This document shows, in pieces, positions 7,266 to 14,931 of a DNA stretch of 49,204 bases. Below the pieces are notes generated by a model, which had not been told where the DNA came from, made no database searches, and was given only the letters and a program-made list of their open reading frames with translations. Where the stretch lies: NCBI GenBank assembly GCA_022616415.1, contig JAKEEU010000433.1, positions 1-49,204 of the forward strand. Reading direction: 5' to 3'. Made by a program: the position numbers and the translations under genes. Positions within the stretch are counted from its first letter, which is position 1; each line of letters begins with the position of its first letter. The DNA comes from Candidatus Zhuqueibacterota bacterium. GTDB lineage: Bacteria; Zhuqueibacterota; Zhuqueibacteria; Zhuqueibacterales; Zhuqueibacteraceae.

Positions 7266-8357
7266 GTGCGTATTGCGATGCTCTCGCCGATTGCCTGGCG
7301 CACACCTCCACGACACTACGGTCCTTGGGAAAGCGTGGTCTCTCTTTTGACCGAGGGATTGGTAGCACGAGGTTTTGATGTTACCCTTTTTGCAACGGGC
7401 GATTCGGAAACAAGCGGCAAGCTGCACGCCATTTGCGCGCGGGGCTATGAAGAAGACCGCTCCATTATGCCGAAGGTATGGGAGTGCCTGCACATTTCGG
7501 AACTCTTTGAGCACGCGAAAGATTTTGATATAATCCACAACAACTTTGACTTCCTGCCTTTGACCTATACCGGCCTTATCACCACCCCAGTCGTTACCAC
7601 CATTCACGGCTTTTCATCGCCCGGAATTTTGCCGATATACAAGAAATATAACAGCAGAGTGTCCTATGTTTCCATCAGCGATGCCGACCGGTCTCCGGAT
7701 CTTGACTATATCAGAACCATCCATCACGGCATTGATACAAAACAGTTTGATTTTCAGCCTGAACCGGACGATTATCTGCTCTTTTTCGGGCGCATTCACC
7801 ATGACAAGGGTGCCAGAGAAGCCCTTGAAATTGCCCGGGCCTGCAATAAAAAACTGATAATGGCAGGAATCATTCAGGATGAAGCTTACTATCACCAGTA
7901 CGTCGAACCGCAGCTGCGCGACCATAATGCGGTCTACGTCGGTAGCGTTGGGCCGGTTCAGCGAAACCAGTTGCTGGGCAAAGCCTACGCGCTTCTGCAT
8001 CCGATAAATTTCAATGAGCCTTTCGGGCTGTCCGTTGTAGAGTCCATGGCCTGCGGCACCCCCGTAATTGCCTTTGACAAGGGGAGCATGCCCGAACTGA
8101 TCGAAGACGGCAAGAACGGTTTTCTCGTTACAACTGTGGATGAGGCAATAGAAGCTGTTGCACATGTAAAAGGTATTGACCGAACATGCTGCCGCCGCCG
8201 TGTTGAAGAGTATTTCACAACGGACCGCATGGTTGACGAATATGTTGAAGTCTACAAAAGTGTTCTTGAAACGACCAGGCCGAAAGCTTTGGAATCGAAA
8301 AAAAGCTTCCTACTCCCTGAATATGTGCAAACTATCATGAATGAAACAATGCCATGA
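7266..8357 (+). CDS. GT4 family glycosyltransferase
   Basis: A 363-residue cytosolic GT-B enzyme. Visible motifs are APRHYGPWE-like PPRHYGPWESVV at the acceptor side, THGFSSP, HHGIDTKQFDF, YLLFFGRIHHDKGAREAL at the start of the nucleotide-sugar domain, and the diagnostic EPFGLSVVESMACGTPVIA (E-x7-E). It should transfer a hexose, likely mannose judging from its GH130 neighbours, from an NDP-sugar. The start is GTG 7266, 15 bp after the preceding gene. Its TGA overlaps the next ATG (8354-8357), showing translational coupling. The exact donor and acceptor cannot be read from sequence. Confidence 0.88.
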   Translation: MRIAMLSPIAWRTPPRHYGPWESVVSLLTEGLVARGFDVTLFATGDSETSGKLHAICARGYEEDRSIMPKVWECLHISELFEHAKDFDIIHNNFDFLPLTYTGLITTPVVTTIHGFSSPGILPIYKKYNSRVSYVSISDADRSPDLDYIRTIHHGIDTKQFDFQPEPDDYLLFFGRIHHDKGAREALEIARACNKKLIMAGIIQDEAYYHQYVEPQLRDHNAVYVGSVGPVQRNQLLGKAYALLHPINFNEPFGLSVVESMACGTPVIAFDKGSMPELIEDGKNGFLVTTVDEAIEAVAHVKGIDRTCCRRRVEEYFTTDRMVDEYVEVYKSVLETTRPKALESKKSFLLPEYVQTIMNETMP

Positions 8358-9295
8358 ATACGCAAGGCCCCATAGTAACACGTTATAGAAACAACCCCAT
8401 TCTCACAAAAGCCGATGTCCCTTACCCTGTAGCCACGGTCCACAATGCCGGCATCGTCAAGCACAACGGCCGCTATATTATGCTTTTCAGGTCGCATGTG
8501 CACAACGGGCGCTCCATCATCGGTAGGGCCGACAGCGATGATGGTTTTTCCTTCACGGTTCATCCCGAACCCTTTCTCACACCGGCAAAGGACAACATTT
8601 TTGCGGCATATGAAGAGTTCGGAGTCGAGGACCTTAGAATCTGCCCTGTAGAGGGCGACTACCTGCTTACCTACAGCGCGTATTCCCGTCACGGCGTTCG
8701 GATTGCTCTTGCGCACACCAAGGATTTTGAAAAAGTTGACCGCATTGCGCTTATAACCCAGGCCGACCTTCGCAATGTTGTCATTTTTCCTTCGAAATTT
8801 GGTGGCCGCTATGTGCGTCTGGACCGGCCGCATTCCGAAATTTCACCCTGGTCTATCTGGATTTCCTATTCGCCTGACCTGGTTCACTGGGGCGATTCAC
8901 GGGTGATTATGAAGCCGGCTCCCTATCACTGGGATGAAATGAAAATCGGGCCCGGCGCACCGCCCTTCAAAACTGACCAGGGCTGGCTGCATATTTATCA
9001 TGGCGTCTTTAAGACTATGGCTGGTGCGGTGTATCGCCTTGGCACGGCCCTGCACGACCTTAATGATCCGGCACAAATCATCGGCGTTTCCGATCAGTGG
9101 ATACTGCAGCCCGAAGCCCCTTGGGAGGTGAGCGGTTACGTACCCAATGTTGTTTTTACATGCGGAGCTGTTCCTGAAGACAACGGGACGGTTAAAATAT
9201 ACTGGGGCGGCGCTGATACCGTTATGTGCGCCGGAACGGCAGTGATTGATGACCTTATACAGTTATGTCTCACAAATTCCAGGGCGGCGCTGTAA
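8354..9295 (+). CDS. GH130 family glycoside phosphorylase/hydrolase
   Basis: A 313-residue five-bladed beta-propeller enzyme of family GH130, normal length. The catalytic-region motif EEFGVEDLRICPVEGDYLLT carries the general-acid Asp, and ISPWSIWISYSPDLVHWG, KIGPGAPPFKTDQGWLHIYHG and GYVPNVVFTCGAV are family signatures. Known GH130 members phosphorolyse or hydrolyse beta-mannosides. It is fused by overlap to the upstream GT4 gene, so a glycan that is both made and turned over inside the cell is likely. A phosphorylase normally keeps basic phosphate-binding residues; I did not resolve the subfamily. Confidence 0.88.
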   Translation: MNTQGPIVTRYRNNPILTKADVPYPVATVHNAGIVKHNGRYIMLFRSHVHNGRSIIGRADSDDGFSFTVHPEPFLTPAKDNIFAAYEEFGVEDLRICPVEGDYLLTYSAYSRHGVRIALAHTKDFEKVDRIALITQADLRNVVIFPSKFGGRYVRLDRPHSEISPWSIWISYSPDLVHWGDSRVIMKPAPYHWDEMKIGPGAPPFKTDQGWLHIYHGVFKTMAGAVYRLGTALHDLNDPAQIIGVSDQWILQPEAPWEVSGYVPNVVFTCGAVPEDNGTVKIYWGGADTVMCAGTAVIDDLIQLCLTNSRAAL

Positions 9296-9348
9296 CAAAG
9301 GCAAGGGAATATATTTAAGTCGGAATACTTATCAAGGAACCATGTCTG

Positions 9349-10827
9349 ATGATCCAAAAACAACTATCACATCCAAAACTCAAACGCAAACAGAAAAGAC
9401 TCCTGGGTGACTCTTCACGCGTCATTGTCCGGCTTCATATGCCAGACGGTGCGCAGCGCATATCTAAGATCATTCAACGCATAGTGGATTTGCCTGACAC
9501 AAAAGCCGAAGATCTTCTCGCACAAATAATGCTTGATTTTTCCGAGCGGCACAAAGACATCAAACGCGTTTTAGGGCGTCACATGAATGAGGTAAGAGAT
9601 TATGTTCCTCGGAAAGCCGTGCTCACCGAGACCAAAAGAGCTCTCATCGGGGCCTATTTTACCATGGAGTACTCCATTGAATCGGCTGCGCTTTTTAACC
9701 CTTCAATCGTCCCACATCCTGATCAAAGCCATCTGGACAAAGGCAGTTTACGCTTTATCATGAGCCTGCGGGCAACCGGCGAAGGCCATGTTTCCTCGAT
9801 TGTATTTCGCAGCGGTGTTCTTGACGCGCAGAATACGTTTTTCTTCGACCCGACCAGCGATTATGTCGAAACACCAGATGTCCTTTTAGATCCGGTTTAC
9901 GACCGGCATCTCTTTGATCTGAAACTCATCGAAATGTCAGCCAGCAATGAGGTAACGGCTCATCTTCTTAGCCAGTTGCCGGAAAATTTCACCAGTAACG
10001 GATTACAAAGTAAAATTGAAGCGCTTCGCACAACCCCCGTTTTCCCGGTTAAGCGCCAAAACAAAACCTTCGAGGTTATGGACTGGCTTATCAATTCCAA
10101 TTATGAGATAAATTTCCGACCCGATCACCTAATTTCCGAACGGGTTATCTTTCCCGTTTCGAAAAACGAAAGCAGAGGCATTGAAGACGCCCGGTTCGTG
10201 AGATTTATGGATGACCACGGTGAGGTTACCTATTACGCGACTTATACGGCTTATAATGGCTTGAAAATTCTGCCACAGATGATTGAAACAAAGGATTTTA
10301 TCAAGTTTAATATATTAACCCTCAACGGCAAAGCAGTACAAAACAAGGGCATGGCTCTTTTTCCGCGTAAGATTGGCGATAGCTACGTCATGCTCTCGCG
10401 CCAGGACGGTGAAAACAATCGCATCATGTTCTCAGACCATATGCATTTCTGGCAGGAATCAGAAATCATACAGGAACCAACACGCCCCTGGGAATTTATT
10501 CAGATCGGCAACTGCGGCTCGCCCTTGGAAACCGATGAAGGATGGATAGTACTCACCCACGGTGTCGGGCCCATGCGTCAGTATTGCATTGGCGCCATAC
10601 TACTTGATCTTGAGAATCCGGCAAAAATCATCGCCCGCCTGGAAGAGCCGTTACTAGCGCCGCATGAGGAAGAGCGCGAGGGGTATGTCCCCAATGTCGT
10701 TTATACCTGCGGCGCGATTATCCATAATAACGAGTTGGTCATTCCCTATGCCATGGCTGATATCATGTCTGGCATAGCAACCGTTGGAGTAAGTGAATTA
10801 ATTAACTGCATGCAACCGGTGGCTTGA
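9349..10827 (+). CDS. Large GH130 family enzyme
   Basis: A 492-residue GH130 protein with an extra N-terminal helical region of about 170 residues before the propeller. Motifs are ESRGIEDARFVRFMDDHGEV (catalytic Asp), NKGMALFPRKIGDSYVMLSR, IQIGNCGSPLETDEGWIVLT and EREGYVPNVVYTCGAIIH. ATG 9349 follows AAGGA at 9334-9338; an overlapping ATG at 9342 leads to a short dead frame. It lies 53 bp after the smaller GH130. Two GH130 proteins of different subfamilies after two GT4 genes is an arrangement consistent with beta-mannan or mannosyl-glycoside cycling. Substrate specificity is inference. Confidence 0.85.
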   Translation: MIQKQLSHPKLKRKQKRLLGDSSRVIVRLHMPDGAQRISKIIQRIVDLPDTKAEDLLAQIMLDFSERHKDIKRVLGRHMNEVRDYVPRKAVLTETKRALIGAYFTMEYSIESAALFNPSIVPHPDQSHLDKGSLRFIMSLRATGEGHVSSIVFRSGVLDAQNTFFFDPTSDYVETPDVLLDPVYDRHLFDLKLIEMSASNEVTAHLLSQLPENFTSNGLQSKIEALRTTPVFPVKRQNKTFEVMDWLINSNYEINFRPDHLISERVIFPVSKNESRGIEDARFVRFMDDHGEVTYYATYTAYNGLKILPQMIETKDFIKFNILTLNGKAVQNKGMALFPRKIGDSYVMLSRQDGENNRIMFSDHMHFWQESEIIQEPTRPWEFIQIGNCGSPLETDEGWIVLTHGVGPMRQYCIGAILLDLENPAKIIARLEEPLLAPHEEEREGYVPNVVYTCGAIIHNNELVIPYAMADIMSGIATVGVSELINCMQPVA

Positions 10828-10851
10828 TGATCTTGGCATGCGTTCCGAAGC

Positions 10852-11136
10852 CTGTGGGCCGATCCGGAGCACTTCCCGGAAGGGCTGTGGGGCATTGAGG
10901 ACCCACGCATCACCTAATGCCGTCATCTATACCGCCTACTCACGCGTTGGCCCTGGCGCTCACCGAGGATTCCGCCACTTCGATCGCTATGGTGTGATCA
11001 TGTCGCCAGAGGATAAGGACGCTGCCCCGCTGCTTCATCGAATTGGCGGCCATTGGGCATTAATCCATCGCCCGGTCAATGCTCCCGGCGCGCATATATG
11101 GATATCCTACTCGTCCGATTTTTGGTCACCGGCAGT
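10852..11136 (+). pseudogene. Degenerate fragment of a third GH130 gene
   Basis: One frame encodes HFPEGLWGIEDPRIT and hits a stop near 10916. The next frame resumes with VIYTAYSRVGPGAH, then MSPEDKDAAPLLHRIGGHWA and GAHIWISYSSDF. These are the GH130 catalytic motif and following blades, but of a different subfamily from the two intact upstream genes. Both ends are missing, so this is a non-functional remnant between 10.85 and 11.14 kb. Confidence 0.75.
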
Positions 11137-11197
11137 ATTCACGCCATGCTGGAATGGCTTGAACAAACACAGCTAACAAAAGAAGGAGAATCAAATC

Positions 11198-11290
11198 ATG
11201 AACACAGTATTTCGTAACGACCCGATAAAGCTCCGCCCCGGAGTGAAGGAAGATGATTTTGAAAGAATTCAAAGAAAGACAGCATCCTGA
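11198..11290 (+). pseudogene. 5' fragment duplicating the gene at 12328
   Basis: A 30-codon frame starts MNTVFRNDPIKLRPGVKEDD with AAGGAG upstream. It matches the start and ribosome binding site of the intact gene at 12328-12714 (MTTAFRNDLIKLRTGVKEEA) closely for about 25 codons, then diverges to a stop at 11288. Only the 5' end of the duplicate remains. Confidence 0.8.
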
Positions 11291-11481
11291 GTACTAGTAC
11301 TTTTCTTCCAAAAGTAATGGTACTTTTCTCTCCTAAAACCTGACCAGATTCATGATAGGACTAGTACCACCCATAGACCGTTTTTGAACCCTCAGGTCTA
11401 TTGAATCCCTGCTCTGATTTGCCGATATTGATATTATGGACACTGAATAGCTGCGAAGTTTCAATCAAACAAGAACAAATC
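11285..11481 (+). promoter_or_regulatory. Conserved leader with GTAC palindromes and TAGACC/GGTCTA hairpin (copy 2)
   Basis: This is the second copy of the leader at 1210-1412. It has GTACTAGTAC at 11291-11300, an AAAAGTA/TACTTTT inverted repeat at 11310-11327, another GGACTAGTACC at about 11358-11368, and the exact TAGACC (11374-11379)/GGTCTA (11395-11400) hairpin with the same TTTTTGAACCCTC loop. The spacing to the start codon of the sll1863-like gene is the same. Conservation between two diverged copies suggests function. Confidence 0.55.
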
Positions 11482-11784
11482 ATGGAAGACAAAAAATCCT
11501 ATTTGCAAAATCTCACCGACCAGCTCCACCAGTGGGACGTCGAAATCGATGAATTGAACGCGAGGGCGGGCAAAACCAATGCTGAAGCCAGGACGGAGCA
11601 TCTCAATGAGATCGAAGATTTGCGCGCGAAGAAGGATGCGGCGCAGAGCCAGATGAAACAACTTCAGGCAGCGGGGGATGACAAGTGGAACGATATGAAA
11701 GCCGGCGTCGAAAAAAGCTGGACGGAACTCACAGACGCGTTTGCAAGCGCCTTTGCCAAGTTCGCATATGATGAATTATCATAA
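11482..11784 (+). CDS. sll1863-like coiled-coil stress-response protein
   Basis: A 100-residue, highly charged helical protein. MEDKKSYLQNLTDQLHQWDV starts it; ...EHLNEIEDLRAKKDAAQSQM continues as a coiled coil; a DDKWNDMKAGVEKSWTELTD segment lies at residues 70-90. This pattern (WDAEID, LRAKRDAAQ, AW..LK.G.E.AW..L) matches the sll1863-type stress protein family. The last residues (YDELS) are encoded by the start of a truncated copy of the MNYHKV gene, so the original C-terminus was probably replaced. The frameshifted duplicate at 1413 shares its leader. Its likely role is a stress-induced soluble helical protein; the mechanism is unknown. Confidence 0.75.
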   Translation: MEDKKSYLQNLTDQLHQWDVEIDELNARAGKTNAEARTEHLNEIEDLRAKKDAAQSQMKQLQAAGDDKWNDMKAGVEKSWTELTDAFASAFAKFAYDELS

Positions 11785-11823
11785 AGTCGACGCTACACTC
11801 GCGGTGGCATTAGATGAAATCAA
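11771..11823 (+). pseudogene. 5' fragment of the I9-like small protein gene (third copy)
   Basis: ATG 11771 (or 11768) begins MNYHKVDATLAVALDEI, the same as the genes at 179 and 4690. Homology stops abruptly after about 18 codons, where the leader of the RRM gene begins. Only the start end is kept. Confidence 0.8.
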
Positions 11824-11866
11824 TAAATATACAATGTTTCTCACTCTTTACTTCAGGATGGTTAAC

Positions 11867-12172
11867 ATGAAGATCTTTGTTGGCAATCTCTCACGCAGTG
11901 CCACTCCCGAGGCGTTGCGGCAGGAGTTTGAAAAGTTTGGACAGGTGGTTTCAGTTGACATCATCAAGGATAAATTTAGTGGCGAATCGAAAGGGTTCGG
12001 TTTTGTGGAGATGCCGTCTAAAACCGAAGCGCAGGCGGCGATATCCGGGCTGAGCGGCCGAGAAGTTGATGGGAAATCCCTGAACGTCAATGAGGCCCGC
12101 CCACGGAACGACGACCGTCGAGGCAGCGGCAACGACCGCAGAGGTGGCGGCGGTTACCGCCGTTCCTGGTAA
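11867..12172 (+). CDS. RNA-binding protein with one RRM domain and RGG-like tail
   Basis: A 101-residue glycine-rich RNA-binding protein. RNP2 is KIFVGNL at residues 2-8 and RNP1 is KGFGFVEM near residue 42. The C-terminal tail NDDRRGSGNDRRGGGGYRRSW is basic and glycine-rich. Such bacterial RRM proteins bind single-stranded RNA and are often induced by cold. ATG 11867 gives the canonical N-terminus; ATG 11858 is a possible in-frame alternative nine bases upstream. The upstream DNA is the truncated MNYHKV fragment. A pair of CGTCCGGACG palindromes follows the stop codon. Confidence 0.9.
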   Translation: MKIFVGNLSRSATPEALRQEFEKFGQVVSVDIIKDKFSGESKGFGFVEMPSKTEAQAAISGLSGREVDGKSLNVNEARPRNDDRRGSGNDRRGGGGYRRSW

Positions 12173-12195
12173 GTTGTTCGGACGTAACTATTCAC

Positions 12196-12278
12196 CGTCC
12201 GGACGCTTTTGTGTGAGATGATAGTAGTCTCGTACAGGAGCTTGCTTGAAATACGGAGCGTCCGGACGTTTATTCAAG
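12196..12278. promoter_or_regulatory. Pair of CGTCCGGACG palindromes upstream of the 12328 gene
   Basis: The 10-bp palindrome CGTCCGGACG occurs at 12196-12205 and again at 12259-12268, 63 bp apart. The second is nested inside CTTGAA (12245-12250)/TTCAAG (12273-12278). The first is followed by CTTTTG and could be a weak terminator of the RRM gene, but two identical self-complementary sites look more like binding sites for a dimeric regulator of the gene at 12328. Confidence 0.5.
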
Positions 12279-12327
12279 TTGCAAAAAATTAAGTGAATTA
12301 ACATTTTCGAGAAAGGAGAATCCAATC

Positions 12328-12714
12328 ATGACCACAGCATTTCGTAACGATCTGATAAAGCTCCGCACCGGAGTAAAGGAAGAGGCTTTTGAAAGGTTCG
12401 TGACCGAAGAACTGTTCCCATTCTTTGGCAAAAAATATGCAGGGCCCACCGGGAACACACATGCTTTTCTTACCAGCCAATCCCTCCTCAAAGGCACAAA
12501 AGACCGGCGGAAATATCGTTGGTTAACCGTGTGGAGTGGGCCGGCAGAGCGCGTTCAAGGTTCATCTTTTGAGCAGGTCCTGGTGGAGGATAATAATTCC
12601 ACCGAGACAGAAGATATGTTAAAAAAGTTGGAATCTTTCGGCAACCGCTTGCCGGCAAGTATCTTGACCGAGGTAGTCAGACAGTCCGCGATACCGGAAA
12701 CCTCAGCGTTGTAA
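12328..12714 (+). CDS. Conserved hypothetical protein, possible dimeric alpha/beta-barrel (ABM-like) fold
   Basis: A 128-residue protein without signal or membrane segments. FRNDLIKLRTGVKEEAFERFV followed by LFPFF and a later KYRWLTVWSGP strand resembles antibiotic-biosynthesis-monooxygenase-like domains ('VKPGVDPEEFERF'), but key residues are not diagnostic. AAAGGAG precedes ATG 12328. Its start region is duplicated at 11198-11290. CGTCCGGACG palindromes lie in its leader. Function unknown. Confidence 0.65.
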   Translation: MTTAFRNDLIKLRTGVKEEAFERFVTEELFPFFGKKYAGPTGNTHAFLTSQSLLKGTKDRRKYRWLTVWSGPAERVQGSSFEQVLVEDNNSTETEDMLKKLESFGNRLPASILTEVVRQSAIPETSAL

Positions 12715-12766
12715 GTAGAGCTTCGTAAAGCGGCTTCGCTTATATTTTTCACCAACGAGACCATGT

Positions 12767-13135
12767 ATGCAAAAAATTAAAGTATTGTTAGCGAGCCGGC
12801 CCAAGATGCTATCTGACGTGATCCGAAACATGGTTGAGCGTCAGCCGGATATGGAAGTGGCGGGCGAAGTGCTCGACCCGATCGAGCTTTTGCTTGCCGT
12901 CAGGGCAATGAAGGTAGACGTGGTCATCGTCACACCGCTCGATTCGGATGGCGAATCAAGAATATGCCGCCTTATGCTGGCGGAGCATCCGCAGTTGAAA
13001 ATCGTGACCATGTCGGCAAAGGACGACATGGCTTTTTTGCACGAATCTGGCGCCAGCAAGAAGCGCATCGACGAGCCTTCCGAGCCGTCAATTCTTGGCG
13101 CGATTCGGGAGTCCATGCGTTTGATCACTGGTTAG
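12767..13135 (+). CDS. Pseudo-receiver domain protein
   Basis: A 122-residue protein with the order of strands of a response-regulator receiver: KIKVLLASRP, then MLSDVIRNMVERQPDMEVAG, DVVIVTPLDSDGE, LKIVTMSAKDD. The acidic pair that binds Mg (normally VDD) is replaced by ASR and the phosphoacceptor Asp in the third strand is Thr, so it cannot be phosphorylated in the usual way. No output domain follows. It is likely a protein-protein adaptor derived from a NarL-like receiver. It starts 52 bp after the previous gene. Confidence 0.7.
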   Translation: MQKIKVLLASRPKMLSDVIRNMVERQPDMEVAGEVLDPIELLLAVRAMKVDVVIVTPLDSDGESRICRLMLAEHPQLKIVTMSAKDDMAFLHESGASKKRIDEPSEPSILGAIRESMRLITG

Positions 13136-13155
13136 TCAAATTAAAGAGGCTACAA

Positions 13156-14073
13156 ATGAAATGTAAGATGATTTTGGGTGCAAGCTTAATGATGCTCAGC
13201 GCGGTTCTGTGGAGAAATCTTGCTCAGAGCTCCCCCGCGGTGAAGCCCGCCACATTGGCGCCGCCGACCAATGTTCGAGTGGAAGCCGGCGAGAATGCGA
13301 TTAAAGTGCTGTGGGACGCCAGTTCCGACGAGGCCGACCACACGTTTGCCGGGTACAACGTTTATTTCGATACCAAATCTTTAGTCCTGCTCTCACCGGA
13401 TCGCCCTCCGAATGAGGTGCAAGTCGGCAAACGGGTGCACGCCTGTGTCATCAAAGGCCTGGAAAACGGCCGGCAGTATTTCTTTCACGTGCGTGCCCGC
13501 AATATTGGTGGTGGCATTAGCGCGGCCAGCCTGCCGGAACAAGAGGCGGCGCCACAGCCCGAAGGGAAGAATTATGCCGTTTCCATGTACGATGACGACG
13601 TCTCCACGACCGCCAGCAACAGCGGTTACGGCTGGAGCCGTGAAAACGGCCAGGACATACCTGGCTATAGGGGCGTGACACAACACGGGAAATATGTCGA
13701 TATCGTCATGATGGAATTGCCTGCTGCCAAAAGCAAGTCAATTTTTATCAGCCCCTCTGAGGCCGATTTCACTCGACGCTGGCCGTTGCGGAACAAGACA
13801 CTGATCGCCGATATCGGGACAAACTGGGTGATGGCGGATTCGCTGCCGGACGAGGCCTTTACCATGACTGCAGAAATCAAACATGGCCACGTTTATGTCT
13901 TGAAGACCCATGACAATTATTACGTCAAACTGCGCATCGATTCCATCGAAGAAGTGAACCTGCTGCTCCGTTTCGAAGAGCCGCGCCGCAACGCCATTCT
14001 CAACAAAATTACTTTCACTTACGCCTCTCAGCTTGACCAGAATTATGAGCACTTCTTGACGGGCAAGCCTTAG
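13156..14073 (+). CDS. Exported fibronectin type III domain protein
   Basis: A 305-residue protein. Residues 1-23 form a signal peptide (MILGASLMMLSAVLW core). Residues about 35-125 are an FN3 domain: APPTNVRVEAGENAIKVLWD, then FAGYNVYFDT and GLENGRQYFFHVRARN. The C-terminal 180 residues form an unrecognised domain with GVTQHGKYVDIVMMELP and HVYVLKTHDNYYVKLRIDSI, probably beta-rich. ATG 13156 follows AGAGGC. It is probably periplasmic or cell-surface and may bind a polymer or ligand. No catalytic site is visible. Confidence 0.8.
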   Translation: MKCKMILGASLMMLSAVLWRNLAQSSPAVKPATLAPPTNVRVEAGENAIKVLWDASSDEADHTFAGYNVYFDTKSLVLLSPDRPPNEVQVGKRVHACVIKGLENGRQYFFHVRARNIGGGISAASLPEQEAAPQPEGKNYAVSMYDDDVSTTASNSGYGWSRENGQDIPGYRGVTQHGKYVDIVMMELPAAKSKSIFISPSEADFTRRWPLRNKTLIADIGTNWVMADSLPDEAFTMTAEIKHGHVYVLKTHDNYYVKLRIDSIEEVNLLLRFEEPRRNAILNKITFTYASQLDQNYEHFLTGKP

Positions 14074-14114
14074 TTGCATGCAACGGATTGTTAATTTCGC
14101 ATTTAGGAGATAAA

Positions 14115-14333
14115 ATGACACCCAATCCCTGCACCAATCTGAATCATCGCCGCTCGGAATCACCGGTGCGCTTTTGCCCGCAGTGCGGCTCGGTAGTCAA
14201 CGCACACATTCTGACGCGGAAATGCAGCGAAATCAACCATGCCAGAAGCCGGCGCAACCAGCATCTTTTCTGTGTTGATTGTGGCGATACGCTCCGGCGC
14301 GGCTCATCTAGCATTGCTCCTTTGCGCCGATGA
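14115..14333 (+). CDS. Cysteine-rich zinc-ribbon-like mini-protein
   Basis: A 72-residue protein with two CxxC knuckles, CPQCGS at about residue 21 and CVDCGDTL near residue 54, plus extra Cys/His (CTNLNH and CSEINH). This is a zinc-ribbon arrangement. The start follows AGGAG. It is the first of three closely spaced small genes. Such ribbons bind nucleic acid or protein; which applies here is unknown. Confidence 0.65.
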   Translation: MTPNPCTNLNHRRSESPVRFCPQCGSVVNAHILTRKCSEINHARSRRNQHLFCVDCGDTLRRGSSSIAPLRR

Positions 14334-14381
14334 GGCACCCAACTCAAAGCTATTTTTGCAAAACTTCAGGAGAGACCATCT

Positions 14382-14594
14382 ATGCCAACGACGACACGAA
14401 CGCCCAGAACCAAATGCTACCTTCACGAAATGCGGCAGCCTTTGGATCTGCCTTATGAGCCGCACAAATACCACATCTGTTTGATTTGCCAATTTCGCTT
14501 GCTGGAAATAGCGAAAACCCAGTTTCGCTTCGAATGCAGCAAACAGGTGGTTACGATTTCCTTGCAACCCGAACGTGAAAAAGAAACCGTCTAG
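14382..14594 (+). CDS. Small cysteine-containing hypothetical protein
   Basis: A 70-residue protein with Cys12, His15, a central CLICQFR knuckle and another Cys near residue 52 (FECSKQ), which could coordinate one zinc. AGGAGAGA lies upstream of ATG 14382. It is nine bases from the next gene, so probably co-transcribed. No family is recognised. Confidence 0.55.
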   Translation: MPTTTRTPRTKCYLHEMRQPLDLPYEPHKYHICLICQFRLLEIAKTQFRFECSKQVVTISLQPEREKETV

Positions 14595-14602
14595 AGGAAA
14601 AT

Positions 14603-14917
14603 ATGCAAAGTAATGGCAACAAAATTTTTGTGGGAATAAAGGTCGGTGATCGGCTCCGCGACCAGCTCGATTCCAGCCATGCGTCCATGAAGCCGTTCTT
14701 CGCCGGCAACAATCCCGAGTATCTGCAAGTCATGCAAATTGATGACGCCGAGCACATCGGCAAGATTACCTCAAGCGGCGCCTCGTTAGAGACGCTGAGC
14801 AATATGCGCATGAACGTGAAAACCATGCTCCAGATGATCTGCCCCAAAGTTACCCTGGTTGACGACGCCATTAGGATTTTTGCGCTCACGCCAAAACTGG
14901 AGAGGACTTATCACTAA
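14603..14917 (+). CDS. Hypothetical small soluble protein
   Basis: A 104-residue protein, MQSNGNKIFVGIKVGDRLRD at the start, with no membrane segment or metal motif. AGAGGA precedes ATG 14603. It is packed tightly behind the cysteine-rich gene. I do not recognise the family; the pattern of a short beta strand followed by helices is compatible with a small alpha/beta fold. Confidence 0.55.
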   Translation: MQSNGNKIFVGIKVGDRLRDQLDSSHASMKPFFAGNNPEYLQVMQIDDAEHIGKITSSGASLETLSNMRMNVKTMLQMICPKVTLVDDAIRIFALTPKLERTYH

Positions 14918-14931
14918 GGAACAACAAGCTT

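Noticed and set aside
12196..12205. Rho-independent terminator after the RRM gene
   Set aside because: The palindrome has no loop and only CTTTTG after it; the identical second copy favours binding sites.
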